Part shown: in pieces, positions 36,523 to 45,551 of the stretch
Numbering within the stretch: the stretch's first letter is position 1
Layout: every line of letters begins with the position of its first letter
NCBI RefSeq assembly: GCF_007097155.1
Contig: NZ_VJWA01000001.1
Coordinates: forward strand, 434,001 to 498,000
DNA: 64,000 nt
Reading direction: 5' to 3'
Origin: Glacieibacterium frigidum
Lineage (GTDB): Bacteria > Pseudomonadota > Alphaproteobacteria > Sphingomonadales > Sphingomonadaceae
Made by a program: the position numbers and the translations under genes
Notes under the pieces: generated by a model
Told to the model about the DNA's origin: nothing
Seen by the model: the letters and a program-made list of their open reading frames with translations, nothing else
The model's database searches: none

Positions 36523-38166
36523 ATGACCAAGGCATCCGATCTGCTGGTGCAATGCCTCGAAGGCGAGGGTGTCGAATATGTCTTCGGCGTGCCCGGCGAG
36601 GAGAATCTCGATTTCCTCGACAGCCTGTCGCGCAGCACCAAGATCAAGTTGATCCTGACGCGCCACGAGCAGGGCGCGGGCTTCATGGCGTCGACCTATG
36701 GCCGCCACACCGGCAAGGCGGGGGTGTGCGTCGCGACGCTCGGCCCCGGCGCGACCAACTTCGTGACCGCCGCCGCCTATGCCTTCCTCGGTGGCATGCC
36801 GATGCTGATGATCACCGGCCAGAAGCCGATCAAGAAGTCGAAGCAGGGCCGTTTCCAGATCCTCGACGTCGTCGACATGATGCGTCCGATCACCAAGTAC
36901 ACGCACCAGCTCGCGTCGGCCGACAATATCCCCGCCCGCGTCCGCGAGGCGATGCGGCTGGCGCAGGAGGAAAAGCCCGGCGCGACGCATCTCGAACTGC
37001 CCGAGGATATCGCCCACGACCCGACCGACGCGACGCCGATCCCGCCGAGCTTTGCCAGGCGGCCGGTGCCTGACGCCAAGGCCATTCGCGAAGCGGTCAA
37101 GGCGATCGAAGCGGCGAAATCGCCGGTGCTGGTGATCGGCGCGGGCGCCAACCGCACGATGACCTCGCGCATGCTCGGCCAGCTGATCGACAAGACCGGC
37201 ATCCCGTTCCTGACCACCCAGCTCGGCAAGGGTGTCATCGACGAGCGCCACCCGAAATTCCTCGGCTGCGCGGCATTGTCATCGGGCGATTTCGTCCACG
37301 CCGCGATCCGCCACGCCGACCTGATCGTCAACATCGGCCACGACGTGATCGAGAAGCCCCCCTTCTTCATGGCCGCCGGCGGCACGACGGTGATCCACAT
37401 CTCGAACAAGTCGGCCGAGGTCGACCCCGTCTATTTCCCGCAGATCGAGGTGATCGGCGACATCGCCAACGCCGTCTGGCAGATCAAGGAAGACATCGTC
37501 CCCAAAGGCTGGGATTGCAGCAAGATGCTCGCGGCGCGGGCCGCCGAGGTCGCCCACCGCGACGCCGCGATCGGCGACATGCGGTGCCCGATCTACCCGC
37601 AGTATCTGGTCGACCAGGTGCGGAAAGCCATGCCCAGCGACGGCATCATCGCGCTCGACAACGGCGTGTACAAGATCTGGTTCGCGCGCAACTACATGGC
37701 GCACGCGCCGAACACCGTGCTGCTCGACAATGCACTGGCGACGATGGGCGCCGGCCTGCCTAGCGCGATGGCGTCGGCGATGGTCTACCCCGACCGCAAG
37801 GTCATGGCGGTCTGCGGGGATGGCGGCTTCATGATGAACAGCCAGGAGATGGAGACCGCCTTCCGCCTGGGGGTCAACATCACCGTGCTGATCCTGAACG
37901 ACAACAGCTACGGCATGATCCGCTGGAAACAGGCGAACATGGGATTTGCGGACTGGGGCTTGACCTACGGCAACCCCGATTTCGTCAAGTATGCCGAGAG
38001 CTACGGCGCGACCGGCCATCGCGTGACCAGCGCCGAGATGCTGCCGGGGCTGCTGGAGCAGTGCCTGAACGCCAAGGGCATCCAGCTGATCGACTGCCCG
38101 ATCGACTATGCCGACAACGACCGAATCCTGAACAAGGACATCAAGGAGCTTAGCGCGGCGTTGTAG
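36523..38166 (+). CDS. alsS: Acetolactate-synthase-type thiamine diphosphate enzyme (AlsS-like)
   Basis: The 547-residue protein is a ThDP enzyme of the acetolactate synthase large-subunit family. It has the FGVPGEENLD loop, the ThDP-activating Glu49 in RHEQG, and the Mg/ThDP motif GDGGFMMN...NDNSYGM. No ilvN regulatory subunit gene adjoins, and motifs such as WKQANMGFADWGL resemble the catabolic AlsS class. Acetolactate or a related product is therefore likely, but glyoxylate- or sulfo-type relatives cannot be excluded. GGGGGG-rich sequence precedes the ATG, with weak SD. Confidence 0.85.
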   Translation: MTKASDLLVQCLEGEGVEYVFGVPGEENLDFLDSLSRSTKIKLILTRHEQGAGFMASTYGRHTGKAGVCVATLGPGATNFVTAAAYAFLGGMPMLMITGQKPIKKSKQGRFQILDVVDMMRPITKYTHQLASADNIPARVREAMRLAQEEKPGATHLELPEDIAHDPTDATPIPPSFARRPVPDAKAIREAVKAIEAAKSPVLVIGAGANRTMTSRMLGQLIDKTGIPFLTTQLGKGVIDERHPKFLGCAALSSGDFVHAAIRHADLIVNIGHDVIEKPPFFMAAGGTTVIHISNKSAEVDPVYFPQIEVIGDIANAVWQIKEDIVPKGWDCSKMLAARAAEVAHRDAAIGDMRCPIYPQYLVDQVRKAMPSDGIIALDNGVYKIWFARNYMAHAPNTVLLDNALATMGAGLPSAMASAMVYPDRKVMAVCGDGGFMMNSQEMETAFRLGVNITVLILNDNSYGMIRWKQANMGFADWGLTYGNPDFVKYAESYGATGHRVTSAEMLPGLLEQCLNAKGIQLIDCPIDYADNDRILNKDIKELSAAL

Positions 38167-38177
38167 ACGCTGCGAGC

Positions 38178-39443
38178 CTACTCGCTGAACTCCGCCAGCT
38201 CCGGGATCCGCGTGAACGCGATCTTCGGCCCCGAACTTCGCGTCGCCCCCCGCGCGTCGTGCCCGATCGTCACGGCATCGCGGCCCCAGCGGTTGTTGAC
38301 CTTGTCGAGGGCGTGGCTGAGCGACAGGCGCCGGGCCTCGGTCGCGGCGCTGATGCTCGTGCCGGCGTCGAACAGCGCGAGTTGCGCCTCGCTGGCGGGC
38401 GACAGCTCGAGGAAGGTCACCGAGACCTGGCGGTAGCGATGCTCCGCCATCTCGCCCAGCATCCGCGCCCACAGCCGGTCGAGCACCGACAACAGGGTGA
38501 AGCTGTCCTGCGCCGCGACAAGCCGCGACCCATGCGACCATTTCGTCTTGTCCTCGCCCTTAACCGTCAGCACCATGAGCGATGTGCGGCACTCCATGCG
38601 GCGCAGGCGCGTCGCGGCCTTCATCAGCAGGCGGCGCGCAACCAGCCGCGCGCGGTCCGGGGCGCGGCGGTCGGGACCCAGCACGTGGCTGTGGCCGATG
38701 GTGCGCCGCTGCGTCGGGCGTTCGGGCAGGTCGGCGCCGCGCAGCATCCAGTGCAGCCGCTCGCCCCAGACATTGCCCCAGACCTCGCGCGCCTCGCGCG
38801 GGTCGAGTGACAGTATCCGCGCCATGTCGACCACGCCCTTCATGGCGAGGCGCTTCTCCATGTTCTTGCCGACCCCCGGGATGTCGCCGGGCTTGAGCTC
38901 GCACAGCCGCCGATGCAGCGACGGCGCGTCGAGGATGGTCAGCCCGTCGGGCTTCTGCATGTCGCTGGCGATCTTGGCGAGCAGCCGGTTCGGCGCGACG
39001 CCGATCGACGATTTGAGCCACTCGCCGACGTTGGCCGCCACCCCCGCCTTGATGCGCGCAGCGAGCGCCGCGACCTGCGTCACCGAGTTCTCGTTGTCCA
39101 TCAACCGGCACGCGACCTCGTCGATCGAGCAGACCGCGGTGACGGGGACGTGGGTCTCGATCTCGGCGATGATGCGGTGGTGGTAGCGGACATATTCCTC
39201 GTGCCGCGCCGGCACGACGATCAGGTCGCGACACATCGCCTTGGCCTGCCAGATCGGCGTGCCGGTCTTGATGCCGAAGGCCTTCGCCTCGTAGCTCGCG
39301 GCGATCGCGGCGGTCGAATCGGTGTGGACCGCCGCGACGGCGATCGGGCGGCCGCGCAGGTCGGGCTGCAACTGCTGCTCGACACTCGCGAAATACGAGT
39401 TGAGATCGAAATACAGCCAGCGAAGGGGCGGCGACTCGTCCAC
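38178..39443 (-). CDS. Y-family DNA polymerase (UmuC/ImpB type)
   Basis: The 421-residue protein is a translesion polymerase. The N-terminal YFDLNSYFASVEQQ contains the first metal Asp, SYEAK and the SIDE motif (CSIDEVAC) holds the other acidic residues. A little-finger region follows, with HSHVLGPDRRAP and a TKWSHGSRL segment. Related sphingomonad proteins are often listed as ImpB-like. No imuA or dnaE2 gene adjoins. A GAAC-N7-GAAC LexA box lies 22 bp upstream, so induction by DNA damage is predicted. Confidence 0.88.
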   Translation of the reverse strand: MDESPPLRWLYFDLNSYFASVEQQLQPDLRGRPIAVAAVHTDSTAAIAASYEAKAFGIKTGTPIWQAKAMCRDLIVVPARHEEYVRYHHRIIAEIETHVPVTAVCSIDEVACRLMDNENSVTQVAALAARIKAGVAANVGEWLKSSIGVAPNRLLAKIASDMQKPDGLTILDAPSLHRRLCELKPGDIPGVGKNMEKRLAMKGVVDMARILSLDPREAREVWGNVWGERLHWMLRGADLPERPTQRRTIGHSHVLGPDRRAPDRARLVARRLLMKAATRLRRMECRTSLMVLTVKGEDKTKWSHGSRLVAAQDSFTLLSVLDRLWARMLGEMAEHRYRQVSVTFLELSPASEAQLALFDAGTSISAATEARRLSLSHALDKVNNRWGRDAVTIGHDARGATRSSGPKIAFTRIPELAEFSE

Positions 39444-39464
39444 GCCGCGACACTAGCACAATCG

Positions 39465-39479
39465 GAACATAGATAGAAC
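39465..39479 (-). promoter_or_regulatory. LexA (SOS) box of the Y-family polymerase gene
   Basis: GAAC-ATAGATA-GAAC on the plus strand, GTTC-TATCTAT-GTTC on the gene strand. This is the exact direct-repeat spacing known for alphaproteobacterial LexA (GTTC-N7-GTTC). It ends 22 bp upstream of the polymerase start, in the promoter position. Confidence 0.82.
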
Positions 39480-39529
39480 ATGGTTGCGGGGGCGAGCCGA
39501 CTTCGCCAAGGTCGTTTCGAGGGGGACGC

Positions 39530-40258
39530 ATGGACAGCATCAAGCCCGTCGAGGCGGCCGCGCTGGGGGGGCGCCAGCTGCGCTACTACGACTTCGCGAT
39601 GGCGGCGTTCGTCGCGATCCTGATCTGCTCGAACCTGATCGGCGCGGCGAAGCAGGCGACCTTCACGCTGCCCGTCGTCGGCCAGGTGATCTTCGGCGCG
39701 GGCATCCTGTTCTTCCCGCTCGGCTATGTGCTCGGCGACGTGCTGACCGAGGTCTACGGCTACGCCCGCGCCCGCCGCGTCGTCTGGGTCGGCTTCGCGG
39801 CGTCGATCTTCGCGGCCGCGATGGCATGGGTGGTGGTCGCGATGCCGCCCGCGCCGGGCTGGCCCGACCAGGCGGTGTACGAAAAGGCGTTCGGCAACAC
39901 GCCGCGCATCTTTCTCGCGTCGATCCTCGCCTTCTGGGCGGGCGAGTTCGCCAACTCCTTCGTGCTCGCGAAGCTCAAGGTGCTGACCCAGGGCCGCATG
40001 CTGTGGACCCGCACGATCGGCTCGACGGTGGTCGGGCAGGGCGTCGACAGCCTGATCTTCTACCCGCTGGCGTTTCTGGGCGTCTGGGAGACCTCGCTGG
40101 TCGTGCAAGTCATGCTGACCAATTACCTGCTCAAGGTGCTTTGGGAGATCGTCCTGACCCCAGTCACCTACCGCGTCGTCGCGGCATTCAAGCGGGCCGA
40201 GGGGGTCGACGTGTTCGACCGGGCGACAGACTTCACGCCGTTCCGGGCGAAGGTGTGA
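39530..40258 (+). CDS. Queuosine-precursor transporter (YhhQ/VUT family)
   Basis: The 242-residue membrane protein has six or so hydrophobic segments and the VUT_1/YhhQ family landmarks: ICSNLIGAAKQ, FFPLGYVLGDVLTEVYGYARARRVVW, and LWTRTIGSTVVGQGVDSLIFY. Family members import queuine or 7-cyano-7-deazaguanine for tRNA modification. A queuosine gene is not adjacent, so the substrate is inferred from family. The stop overlaps the GTG of the next gene by 4 bp. Confidence 0.88.
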   Translation: MDSIKPVEAAALGGRQLRYYDFAMAAFVAILICSNLIGAAKQATFTLPVVGQVIFGAGILFFPLGYVLGDVLTEVYGYARARRVVWVGFAASIFAAAMAWVVVAMPPAPGWPDQAVYEKAFGNTPRIFLASILAFWAGEFANSFVLAKLKVLTQGRMLWTRTIGSTVVGQGVDSLIFYPLAFLGVWETSLVVQVMLTNYLLKVLWEIVLTPVTYRVVAAFKRAEGVDVFDRATDFTPFRAKV

Positions 40259-41337
40259 CGGCCGGAGGGTTCAAGCCCTTCAATGCCGTCTTGCTGAGCG
40301 ATACCGCCACGCTCAGCCTGACCGGGCTGCTGGCCTATGTGGACAGCCACCGCGAGGCTTTCGTCGACGAGCGCGGGACGGGTGGACTGGTCGCCCTCCA
40401 CGGTGCCGATCTCGCGACCGGGACGCTGCAATTCACCGACGGTGTCGCGCGGCTCGACGTGATGACGCCCCAGCAACTCGTGCTCGTGCTCGACATGGCT
40501 TCGACCCTCGGAGCGCGCGTCCGCGACGATCGCTTCGAGACGCTGATCGCGCCGGATACCCGCTATTGTCACCTCGACGACGCGACGTACCTGCGAACGA
40601 TCTACTTGGCGCAACCGACTTTCGCCACGCGGGTCAGGCCGTGGCTGCACGCGGTTCTGATAATGCTGGGCACGCTGGTCTTGATCGTGCTGGCATCGGT
40701 GCCGTCGCTCCTGCAGGAGCCATGGCTGCGCCCGATGCTGCCGCGGGCGATCGTCCCCGAGATTTATCCGGAGGCGTCCGGGCCCGTCGTCGCGCGGCCT
40801 GCGCAACCTGGGCCGGCGAAGATCGTCATTCTGGTGCTCCCCGACTTCAACCCGGACCTCGCCGCCCGGCTGGGCGCTGGGCTGGGTGCCGAGCTTCGAG
40901 AGGCTGTTGCAGTCGAGTCGGCGCAAACCGGCACCTTGGATGGCTTCGAAGGGCAGGTCGATGCCAGCGACATCGTGACCCGGCTCGCAGGCGATCTGAC
41001 ATGGCTCCGGGAAGCCCATCCCGGCAGCCTGGTCATCGTGCTGACCAACGCCGATATCAACAACCGCGCCTGGTCGACGCGTTTCCTGTTTTCGGTGCAT
41101 TTCTCGGGGGGTGCGGCACCGTGGAGCGTCGTTTCCGGCAGGCGGCTCTACACCATGAACGCGCTGTTCGACCGCACACTCGTCGAAAGTCGTCTGGAAA
41201 AGCTTTTGCTTCGGGCTGTCGGCGAACAGCTCCGGGGTCTGTCACGGACCACCGACCCGAGTGACCTCATGTACGCACCGCTATTGTCCGCGACGGATAT
41301 CGACCGCCTGGAGGGGAAACTGCCCCCGGCGCCCTAG
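40255..41337 (+). CDS. Membrane-anchored protein with degenerate metzincin-like C domain
   Basis: GTG at 40255 overlaps the transporter stop (GTGA) and gives 360 residues. One membrane segment (about 131-150, [20 protein letters not shown]) separates an N-terminal soluble part from a C-terminal domain. The latter resembles archaemetzincin/matrixin proteins: [18 protein letters not shown], then [19 protein letters not shown]. In those families, HExxHxxGxxH precedes the DPxxxMY segment. Here the equivalent stretch reads [11 protein letters not shown], without any metal ligand. No full family match is claimed; a non-catalytic relative is the best reading. Confidence 0.6.
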   Translation: MTAGGFKPFNAVLLSDTATLSLTGLLAYVDSHREAFVDERGTGGLVALHGADLATGTLQFTDGVARLDVMTPQQLVLVLDMASTLGARVRDDRFETLIAPDTRYCHLDDATYLRTIYLAQPTFATRVRPWLHAVLIMLGTLVLIVLASVPSLLQEPWLRPMLPRAIVPEIYPEASGPVVARPAQPGPAKIVILVLPDFNPDLAARLGAGLGAELREAVAVESAQTGTLDGFEGQVDASDIVTRLAGDLTWLREAHPGSLVIVLTNADINNRAWSTRFLFSVHFSGGAAPWSVVSGRRLYTMNALFDRTLVESRLEKLLLRAVGEQLRGLSRTTDPSDLMYAPLLSATDIDRLEGKLPPAP

Positions 41338-41999
41338 CCGAGCGCCGCGACCAGTCCGTCGAACATCCGCCGTCCGTCGGTGCCGCCGTGGGCGTCCTCG
41401 ATAACGCGCTCGGGGTGGGGCATCAGGCCAAGGACGTTGCCCTGGTCGTTGACGATGCCCGCGATGCGGCGCGCCGAGCCGTTGACCGACTCGCCGTAGC
41501 GGAACACGACGCGGCCCTCGCCCTCGAGCCGGTCGAGCGTCGCGTCGTCGGCGAAGTAATTGCCGTCGTGGTGCGCGACCGGGATGCGGATCGTCTCGCC
41601 GGCGTCGTAGCGGCTGGTGAAGCTGGTCTGACTGTTGGCGACTTCGAGCGCCACGGTGCGGCAGACGAAATCGAGGCCGGCGTTGCGCATCAGCGCGCCC
41701 GGCAGCAGTCCCGCCTCGGTCAGCACCTGGAAGCCGTTGCAGACGCCGAGGACCGCGACGCCGCGCTCGGCCGCCGCGACGACGGCGCGCATGACCGGCG
41801 AGCGGGCGGACATCGCGCCCGAGCGCAGGTAATCGCCGTACGAGAACCCGCCGGGCAGCGCGATCAGGTCGAGGCCCGCGGGCAAGTCGGTGTCGCCGTG
41901 CCAGACCATCGCGGGCGCGACGCCGGTCGTCTCTCGCAGCGCCACGGCGAGGTCGCGGTCGCAATTCGACCCCGGGAAGACGACGACGGCCGTCTTCAC
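41334..41999 (-). CDS. purQ: Phosphoribosylformylglycinamidine synthase, glutaminase subunit
   Basis: PurQ supplies ammonia from glutamine to the FGAM synthase complex (PurL/PurQ/PurS) in purine synthesis. The 221-residue class I glutaminase has the nucleophile Cys87 in GVCNGFQ, the His-Glu of the triad in [12 protein letters not shown] and PGGFSYGD near residue 49. It overlaps purS by 4 bp (ATGA). Its stop shares a CTAG with the convergent gene's stop. purL is not in the window. Confidence 0.96.
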   Translation of the reverse strand: MKTAVVVFPGSNCDRDLAVALRETTGVAPAMVWHGDTDLPAGLDLIALPGGFSYGDYLRSGAMSARSPVMRAVVAAAERGVAVLGVCNGFQVLTEAGLLPGALMRNAGLDFVCRTVALEVANSQTSFTSRYDAGETIRIPVAHHDGNYFADDATLDRLEGEGRVVFRYGESVNGSARRIAGIVNDQGNVLGLMPHPERVIEDAHGGTDGRRMFDGLVAALG

Positions 42000-42226
42000 A
42001 GCGTCTCCACGCGGAACGTCTCGATGACGGTGTTCGCCAGCAGCTTGCGTGCCATGTCTTCGATTGCTGCAGTCGGCGTACCGTCGGCGAGATCGAGTTC
42101 GATGACCTTGCCCTGGCGCACACCCTCGACGCCGTCGAAGCCGAGGCCGTTGAGGGCATGGTGGATGGCGCGGCCCTGCGGGTCGAGGACACCGGGCTTC
42201 AGGGTGACGGTGACACGGGCTTTCAT
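41996..42226 (-). CDS. purS: FGAM synthase subunit PurS
   Basis: PurS is the small structural subunit that joins PurL and PurQ. The 76-residue protein has [20 protein letters not shown] and the family's [17 protein letters not shown], and ends in [17 protein letters not shown] at 42226 is chosen over upstream in-frame codons because it begins at the conserved MKARV. It overlaps purQ by 4 bp. In many alphaproteobacteria purC directly precedes purS; here four plus-strand genes and a lipoprotein gene intervene. Confidence 0.95.
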   Translation of the reverse strand: MKARVTVTLKPGVLDPQGRAIHHALNGLGFDGVEGVRQGKVIELDLADGTPTAAIEDMARKLLANTVIETFRVETL

Positions 42227-42306
42227 GGCGCGCGGTTTAGGCGCGCGCGCTGGAACCGGCAAGCGCCTGCCGCTATTGTTGCGGCACGACCGCACTGGAG
42301 GTTCTC

Positions 42307-42648
42307 ATGCGTATCGCTCTTTTCTCCGCCGCTCTCGCCGTCGCCGTGCCCGCTGCCGCGCACCACGGCTGGAGTTCGTACGACGCCGCTAGGGCGATCA
42401 AGGTCAGTGCGCCGGTCTCGGCCGTGACGTGGGGCAACCCGCACGGCACCGCGAAGGTCGCCTATCAGGGCAAGACCTGGGACGTCGTGCTCGCGCCGAC
42501 GACGCGCATGGAGGCGCGCGGCCTGACGCAGGACATGCTGACCAAGGCCAAGTCGGTGACGCTCGAAGGCTATCCGCGCAGCGACGGCACTACCGAGATG
42601 CGCATCGAGCGCGTCATCGTCGGCGACAAGACCGTCGAGCTGCGCTGA
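42307..42648 (+). CDS. DUF6152 family exported protein
   Basis: The 113-residue protein has a signal peptide (RIALFSAALAVAVPAAA) and starts its mature part with HHGWSSYD, the hallmark of DUF6152. The rest is a small beta-rich fold with VTWGNPHG and a basic RMEARGLTQDM segment. Paired histidines could bind metal. The gene is followed after 4 bp by a DUF6644 membrane protein, a pairing that recurs in sphingomonads. Function is unknown. Confidence 0.82.
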   Translation: MRIALFSAALAVAVPAAAHHGWSSYDAARAIKVSAPVSAVTWGNPHGTAKVAYQGKTWDVVLAPTTRMEARGLTQDMLTKAKSVTLEGYPRSDGTTEMRIERVIVGDKTVELR

Positions 42649-42652
42649 TCCC

Positions 42653-43114
42653 GTGGAGGCCGTCGCGCTCGACTGGGCGCGCGAAGTCGCGACCACCGGC
42701 CTGGCGCGCTGGGCGAGCGGGTCGGCCTATCCGTGGATCAATGTCGCGCATGTCCTGGGGCTGGTGCTGTTCCTCGGCAGCATCGCTGTCGTCGACCTGC
42801 GGGTTGCGGGTGCCTGGCCGCGCCTGCCGGCCGGTGAGTTGACCCGCGCGCTGACCCCGTTCGCAGTCGCGGGATTCGGGGTGATGCTGGTCAGTGGGGC
42901 GCTATTGTTCGCCGCCGATGCGCCCGCGACGGTCGCGTCGGCGGCGTTCCGCTGGAAGCTCGCGGCGATCGGGCTTGCGCTGCTCAATGCCGCGGCGTTC
43001 CGGTCGTGGTTCGCCGATGGCGCGAACAAGCGCGCCGCGGGCCTAATGGCGGTGGCATCGCTCTGCCTATGGGTGACGGTCGCCACGCTCGGCCGCATGA
43101 TCGCCTACACATGA
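42653..43114 (+). CDS. DUF6644-like four-helix membrane protein
   Basis: The 153-residue protein has about four membrane segments, with conserved-looking WINVAHVLGLVLFLGSIAVVDLRVAG, FAVAGFGVMLVSGALLF, WKLAAIGLALLNA and SLCLWVTVATLGRMIAY. The His in the first helix recalls heme- or quinone-binding four-helix proteins, which is only a suggestion. GTG at 42653 is used. It follows DUF6152 directly and overlaps the phosphatase gene by 4 bp (ATGA). Confidence 0.78.
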   Translation: MEAVALDWAREVATTGLARWASGSAYPWINVAHVLGLVLFLGSIAVVDLRVAGAWPRLPAGELTRALTPFAVAGFGVMLVSGALLFAADAPATVASAAFRWKLAAIGLALLNAAAFRSWFADGANKRAAGLMAVASLCLWVTVATLGRMIAYT

Positions 43115-43641
43115 GGCGCTGGCTTCTGCTCCTGCTGTTGATCGCCGGCCCGGCGCAGGCCGATGAGGCGGGCTGGCGCGCCTTCCTCCAGCCGGGCACG
43201 CACGCGATCATGCGCCATGCCGAGGCACCAGGCACGGGCGATCCGCCGGGCTTCCGGCTTGACGACTGCGCGACGCAGCGCAACCTTAACGCCGCCGGAC
43301 GCGCGCAGGCGGCGCGCATCGGCGCGGCGATCCGCGCCCGCAGCGTACCGCTGACTGCGGTTCTGACCAGCCAGTGGTGCCGCGCGACGGACACCGCGCG
43401 GCTGCTCGGCCTCGGCGCACCGCGCGCGCTGCCCGTACTCACCTCGTTTTTTGCGCAACCCGGTGCCGAGGCGCGCGCCACCGCAGCGCTCAAGGCCGCA
43501 CTCGCCGGTCGCGGCAAGTCTTTGCTCGTCAGCCATCAGGTCAACATCACCGCGCTCACCGGTGTCTTCCCGGCGTCGGGCGAGATCGTCGTGTTCAGCC
43601 TGTCGCCCGGAGGCGCGGTGCGGGTCGAGGGCCGGATCTAG
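43111..43641 (+). CDS. Exported histidine phosphatase family protein
   Basis: The 176-residue protein has a signal peptide (RRWLLLLLLIAGPAQA). The histidine phosphatase motif I RHAE is present (IMRHAEAPG), as are TSQWCRATDTA and LVSHQVNITALTG, which carries the second catalytic His. It should therefore be an active periplasmic phosphatase of the SixA/PhoE type; substrate unknown. ATG overlaps the DUF6644 stop (ATGA), forming a DUF6152-DUF6644-phosphatase run. Confidence 0.88.
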   Translation: MRRWLLLLLLIAGPAQADEAGWRAFLQPGTHAIMRHAEAPGTGDPPGFRLDDCATQRNLNAAGRAQAARIGAAIRARSVPLTAVLTSQWCRATDTARLLGLGAPRALPVLTSFFAQPGAEARATAALKAALAGRGKSLLVSHQVNITALTGVFPASGEIVVFSLSPGGAVRVEGRI

Positions 43642-43655
43642 CCCGGCGACTGACA

Positions 43656-44030
43656 CTATTCCGCCGGCTTGGCCTTGGCTTCGGCCTCGCGAGCCAGATC
43701 GGCGGCGTGTTTGGCGAGCGCCACCGGCGCAGCTGGTACGTCGGACTTCGCCCAAGGGTTCGAGCGCACGCAATAGCCGCTGTAGTCACCGCACTGGCGG
43801 ACTTCGCCCGTCCGGCTGTCGACGACGACAATGACATTCTCATCGTCGCCGATCGTCGCCGCGTCCGGGTCCGCCGGCGGCGCGACCTTCATCTGCGACC
43901 ACAACTGCCCGGCGGCGAAGGTACCGAGTCCGAGGTAGCGGCCGTGCCCGTCTGCTGTGGCGACGCCAGCCTTGTCGTTGCACCCTGCAACGAGCAGTGC
44001 GACCGCGGCGAGGACGATCGGCCCCCGCAC
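43656..44030 (-). CDS. Small lipoprotein, function unknown
   Basis: The 124-residue product has a lipoprotein signal with lipobox VAGC at Cys17. The mature part is acidic, with ENVIVVVDSRTGEVRQCGDYSGYCVRSNPWAK holding two cysteines that could pair, and a helical Ala/Lys tail. GTG at 44030 lies 4 bp after the purC stop, so it is probably co-transcribed with purC. No family was recognised. Confidence 0.72.
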   Translation of the reverse strand: MRGPIVLAAVALLVAGCNDKAGVATADGHGRYLGLGTFAAGQLWSQMKVAPPADPDAATIGDDENVIVVVDSRTGEVRQCGDYSGYCVRSNPWAKSDVPAAPVALAKHAADLAREAEAKAKPAE

Positions 44031-44034
44031 GTGC

Positions 44035-44814
44035 CTACTTCCCGCGTGCCTTGCGATGCTCGTCCATGTCGAGCACGGTCGACACCACGCCTTCGGGCAG
44101 CAGGCCGAGGCGGCGGGCGACTTCCTGATAGGCCTCGACTTCGCCGCCGAGGTCCATGCGGAAGCGGTCCTTGTCCATCTTCTCGTTGGTCTTCATGTCC
44201 CACAGGCGGCAGCCGTCGGGGCTGATCTCGTCGGCGAGGATGATGCGGCTGAAGTCGCCTTCGTACAGGCGGCCGAACTCCAGCTTGAAGTCGACCAGGC
44301 GGATGCCGACGCCGGCGAACAGCCCGGCCATGAAGTCATTGATGCGGATCGCCAGGTCGGCGATGTCGTGCATCTCGTCCTGGCTGGCCCAGCCGAACGC
44401 CGAGATATGCTCCTCGGTGACCATCGGGTCGCCGAGCGCGTCGTCCTTGTAATAATATTCGATGATCGTGCGGGGCAGCGGCGTGCCGTCTTCCATGCCG
44501 AGGCGCTTGGCGAGGCTGCCGGCGACAACGTTGCGGACGACGACCTCGACCGGCACGATCTCGACCTGGCGGACAAGCTGCTCGCGCATGTTGAGGCGGC
44601 GGATGAAGTGGGTGGGCACGCCGATCGTGCCGAGCAGCGTGAACAGATGCTCCGAAATACGGTTGTTGAGCACGCCCTTGCCGCTGATCGTGCCCTTCTT
44701 CTGGGCATTGAAGGCGGTGGCGTCGTCCTTGAAATACTGGATGATCGTGCCGGGCTCGGGGCCTTCGTACAGGATCTTGGCCTTCCCCTCATAGATCTGG
44801 CGGCGGCGGGACAT
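44035..44814 (-). CDS. purC: SAICAR synthetase PurC
   Basis: PurC joins aspartate to CAIR in purine synthesis. The 259-residue protein starts [19 protein letters not shown] and has the ATP-grasp-like motifs [41 protein letters not shown], and [13 protein letters not shown]. Length and motifs are normal. It lies upstream of the lipoprotein gene on the minus strand and is separated from purS/purQ by a plus-strand cluster of three genes. Confidence 0.97.
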   Translation of the reverse strand: MSRRRQIYEGKAKILYEGPEPGTIIQYFKDDATAFNAQKKGTISGKGVLNNRISEHLFTLLGTIGVPTHFIRRLNMREQLVRQVEIVPVEVVVRNVVAGSLAKRLGMEDGTPLPRTIIEYYYKDDALGDPMVTEEHISAFGWASQDEMHDIADLAIRINDFMAGLFAGVGIRLVDFKLEFGRLYEGDFSRIILADEISPDGCRLWDMKTNEKMDKDRFRMDLGGEVEAYQEVARRLGLLPEGVVSTVLDMDEHRKARGK

Positions 44815-44991
44815 GGGCGGGGCCTTCTTCGAATCGAACGCCCCGGCGCGGGCGTCAATGAACGCTGCGCGGCCGGGGCGGGGTTCCCTTCCACATAGCG
44901 CGGAGGTGCCCTTATGACAATGTTTGGCCCCCCAAGTTGAACCGGGCGGCGCGGCGCTCTATCTGGAGGTGAACCGCGACCGGGGAACCGC

Positions 44992-45306
44992 ATGACCACG
45001 TTTGATACTCGCCAGAAAGCCTTCGAAGACAAGTTCGCGCGCGATGCGGACCTGCAGTTCAAGGTCACCGCACGGCGCAACCGCCTGCTCGGCCTGTGGG
45101 CCGCCGAGCGCCTGGGCATGACGCCCGAGGCCGCGTCGGACTATGCCAAGTCGGTCGTCGCCGCCGATTTCGAGGAAGCGGGCGAGGAAGACGTGTTCCG
45201 CAAGGTCGCCGCCGACCTGGGCGATGCCGCGACCGAGGCCGAGATCCGCGCCGCGATGCAGTCGACCTTCACCGAGGCGCAGCGCCAGTACATGGACGCT
45301 GCCTGA
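44992..45306 (+). CDS. DUF1476 / ATP synthase inhibitor zeta subunit
   Basis: The 104-residue helical protein matches DUF1476, whose Paracoccus member is the zeta inhibitor that blocks reverse rotation of F1-ATPase. Landmarks are FDTRQKAFEDKFARD near the N terminus, the inhibitory end, RNRLLGLWAAERLG, and DVFRKVAADL. An SD-like sequence lies upstream of ATG 44992. It overlaps bolA by 1 bp in an arrangement frequent in alphaproteobacteria. Confidence 0.92.
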   Translation: MTTFDTRQKAFEDKFARDADLQFKVTARRNRLLGLWAAERLGMTPEAASDYAKSVVAADFEEAGEEDVFRKVAADLGDAATEAEIRAAMQSTFTEAQRQYMDAA

Positions 45307-45545
45307 TGGGCATGGCCGCCGCCGAGATCGAGGCGATGATCGTCGCCGCCATTCCGGGGGCGGCGGTGGAGATCACCGACCTCGCCGGCGACGGCGATCA
45401 TTATGCGGCAAAGGTGGTGGCGGCAGCGTTCGTAGGCATGCCGCGCGTGCGGCAGCACCAGATGGTTTACAATGCGCTCGGCGGACGGATGGGCGGCGTG
45501 CTTCACGCGCTCCAGCTGACCACCGCCGCGCCGGCACAGGAGTGA
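45306..45545 (+). CDS. bolA: BolA/IbaG family protein
   Basis: The 79-residue protein is a BolA domain with the RQHQMVYNALGGRM segment and the invariant His for shared iron-sulfur binding with monothiol glutaredoxin. ATG overlaps the upstream stop (TGATG). The glutaredoxin gene follows after 6 bp, matching the known BolA-Grx heterodimer used in iron-sulfur cluster trafficking and iron regulation. Confidence 0.93.
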   Translation: MGMAAAEIEAMIVAAIPGAAVEITDLAGDGDHYAAKVVAAAFVGMPRVRQHQMVYNALGGRMGGVLHALQLTTAAPAQE

Positions 45546-45551
45546 GTTGAG

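Noticed and set aside
44815-44991. Possible small gene or RNA in the 177-bp gap between purC and the DUF1476 gene
   Set aside because: The only ATG frames are under 10 codons, and no convincing structure or promoter pair was found. It is probably the divergent promoter region.
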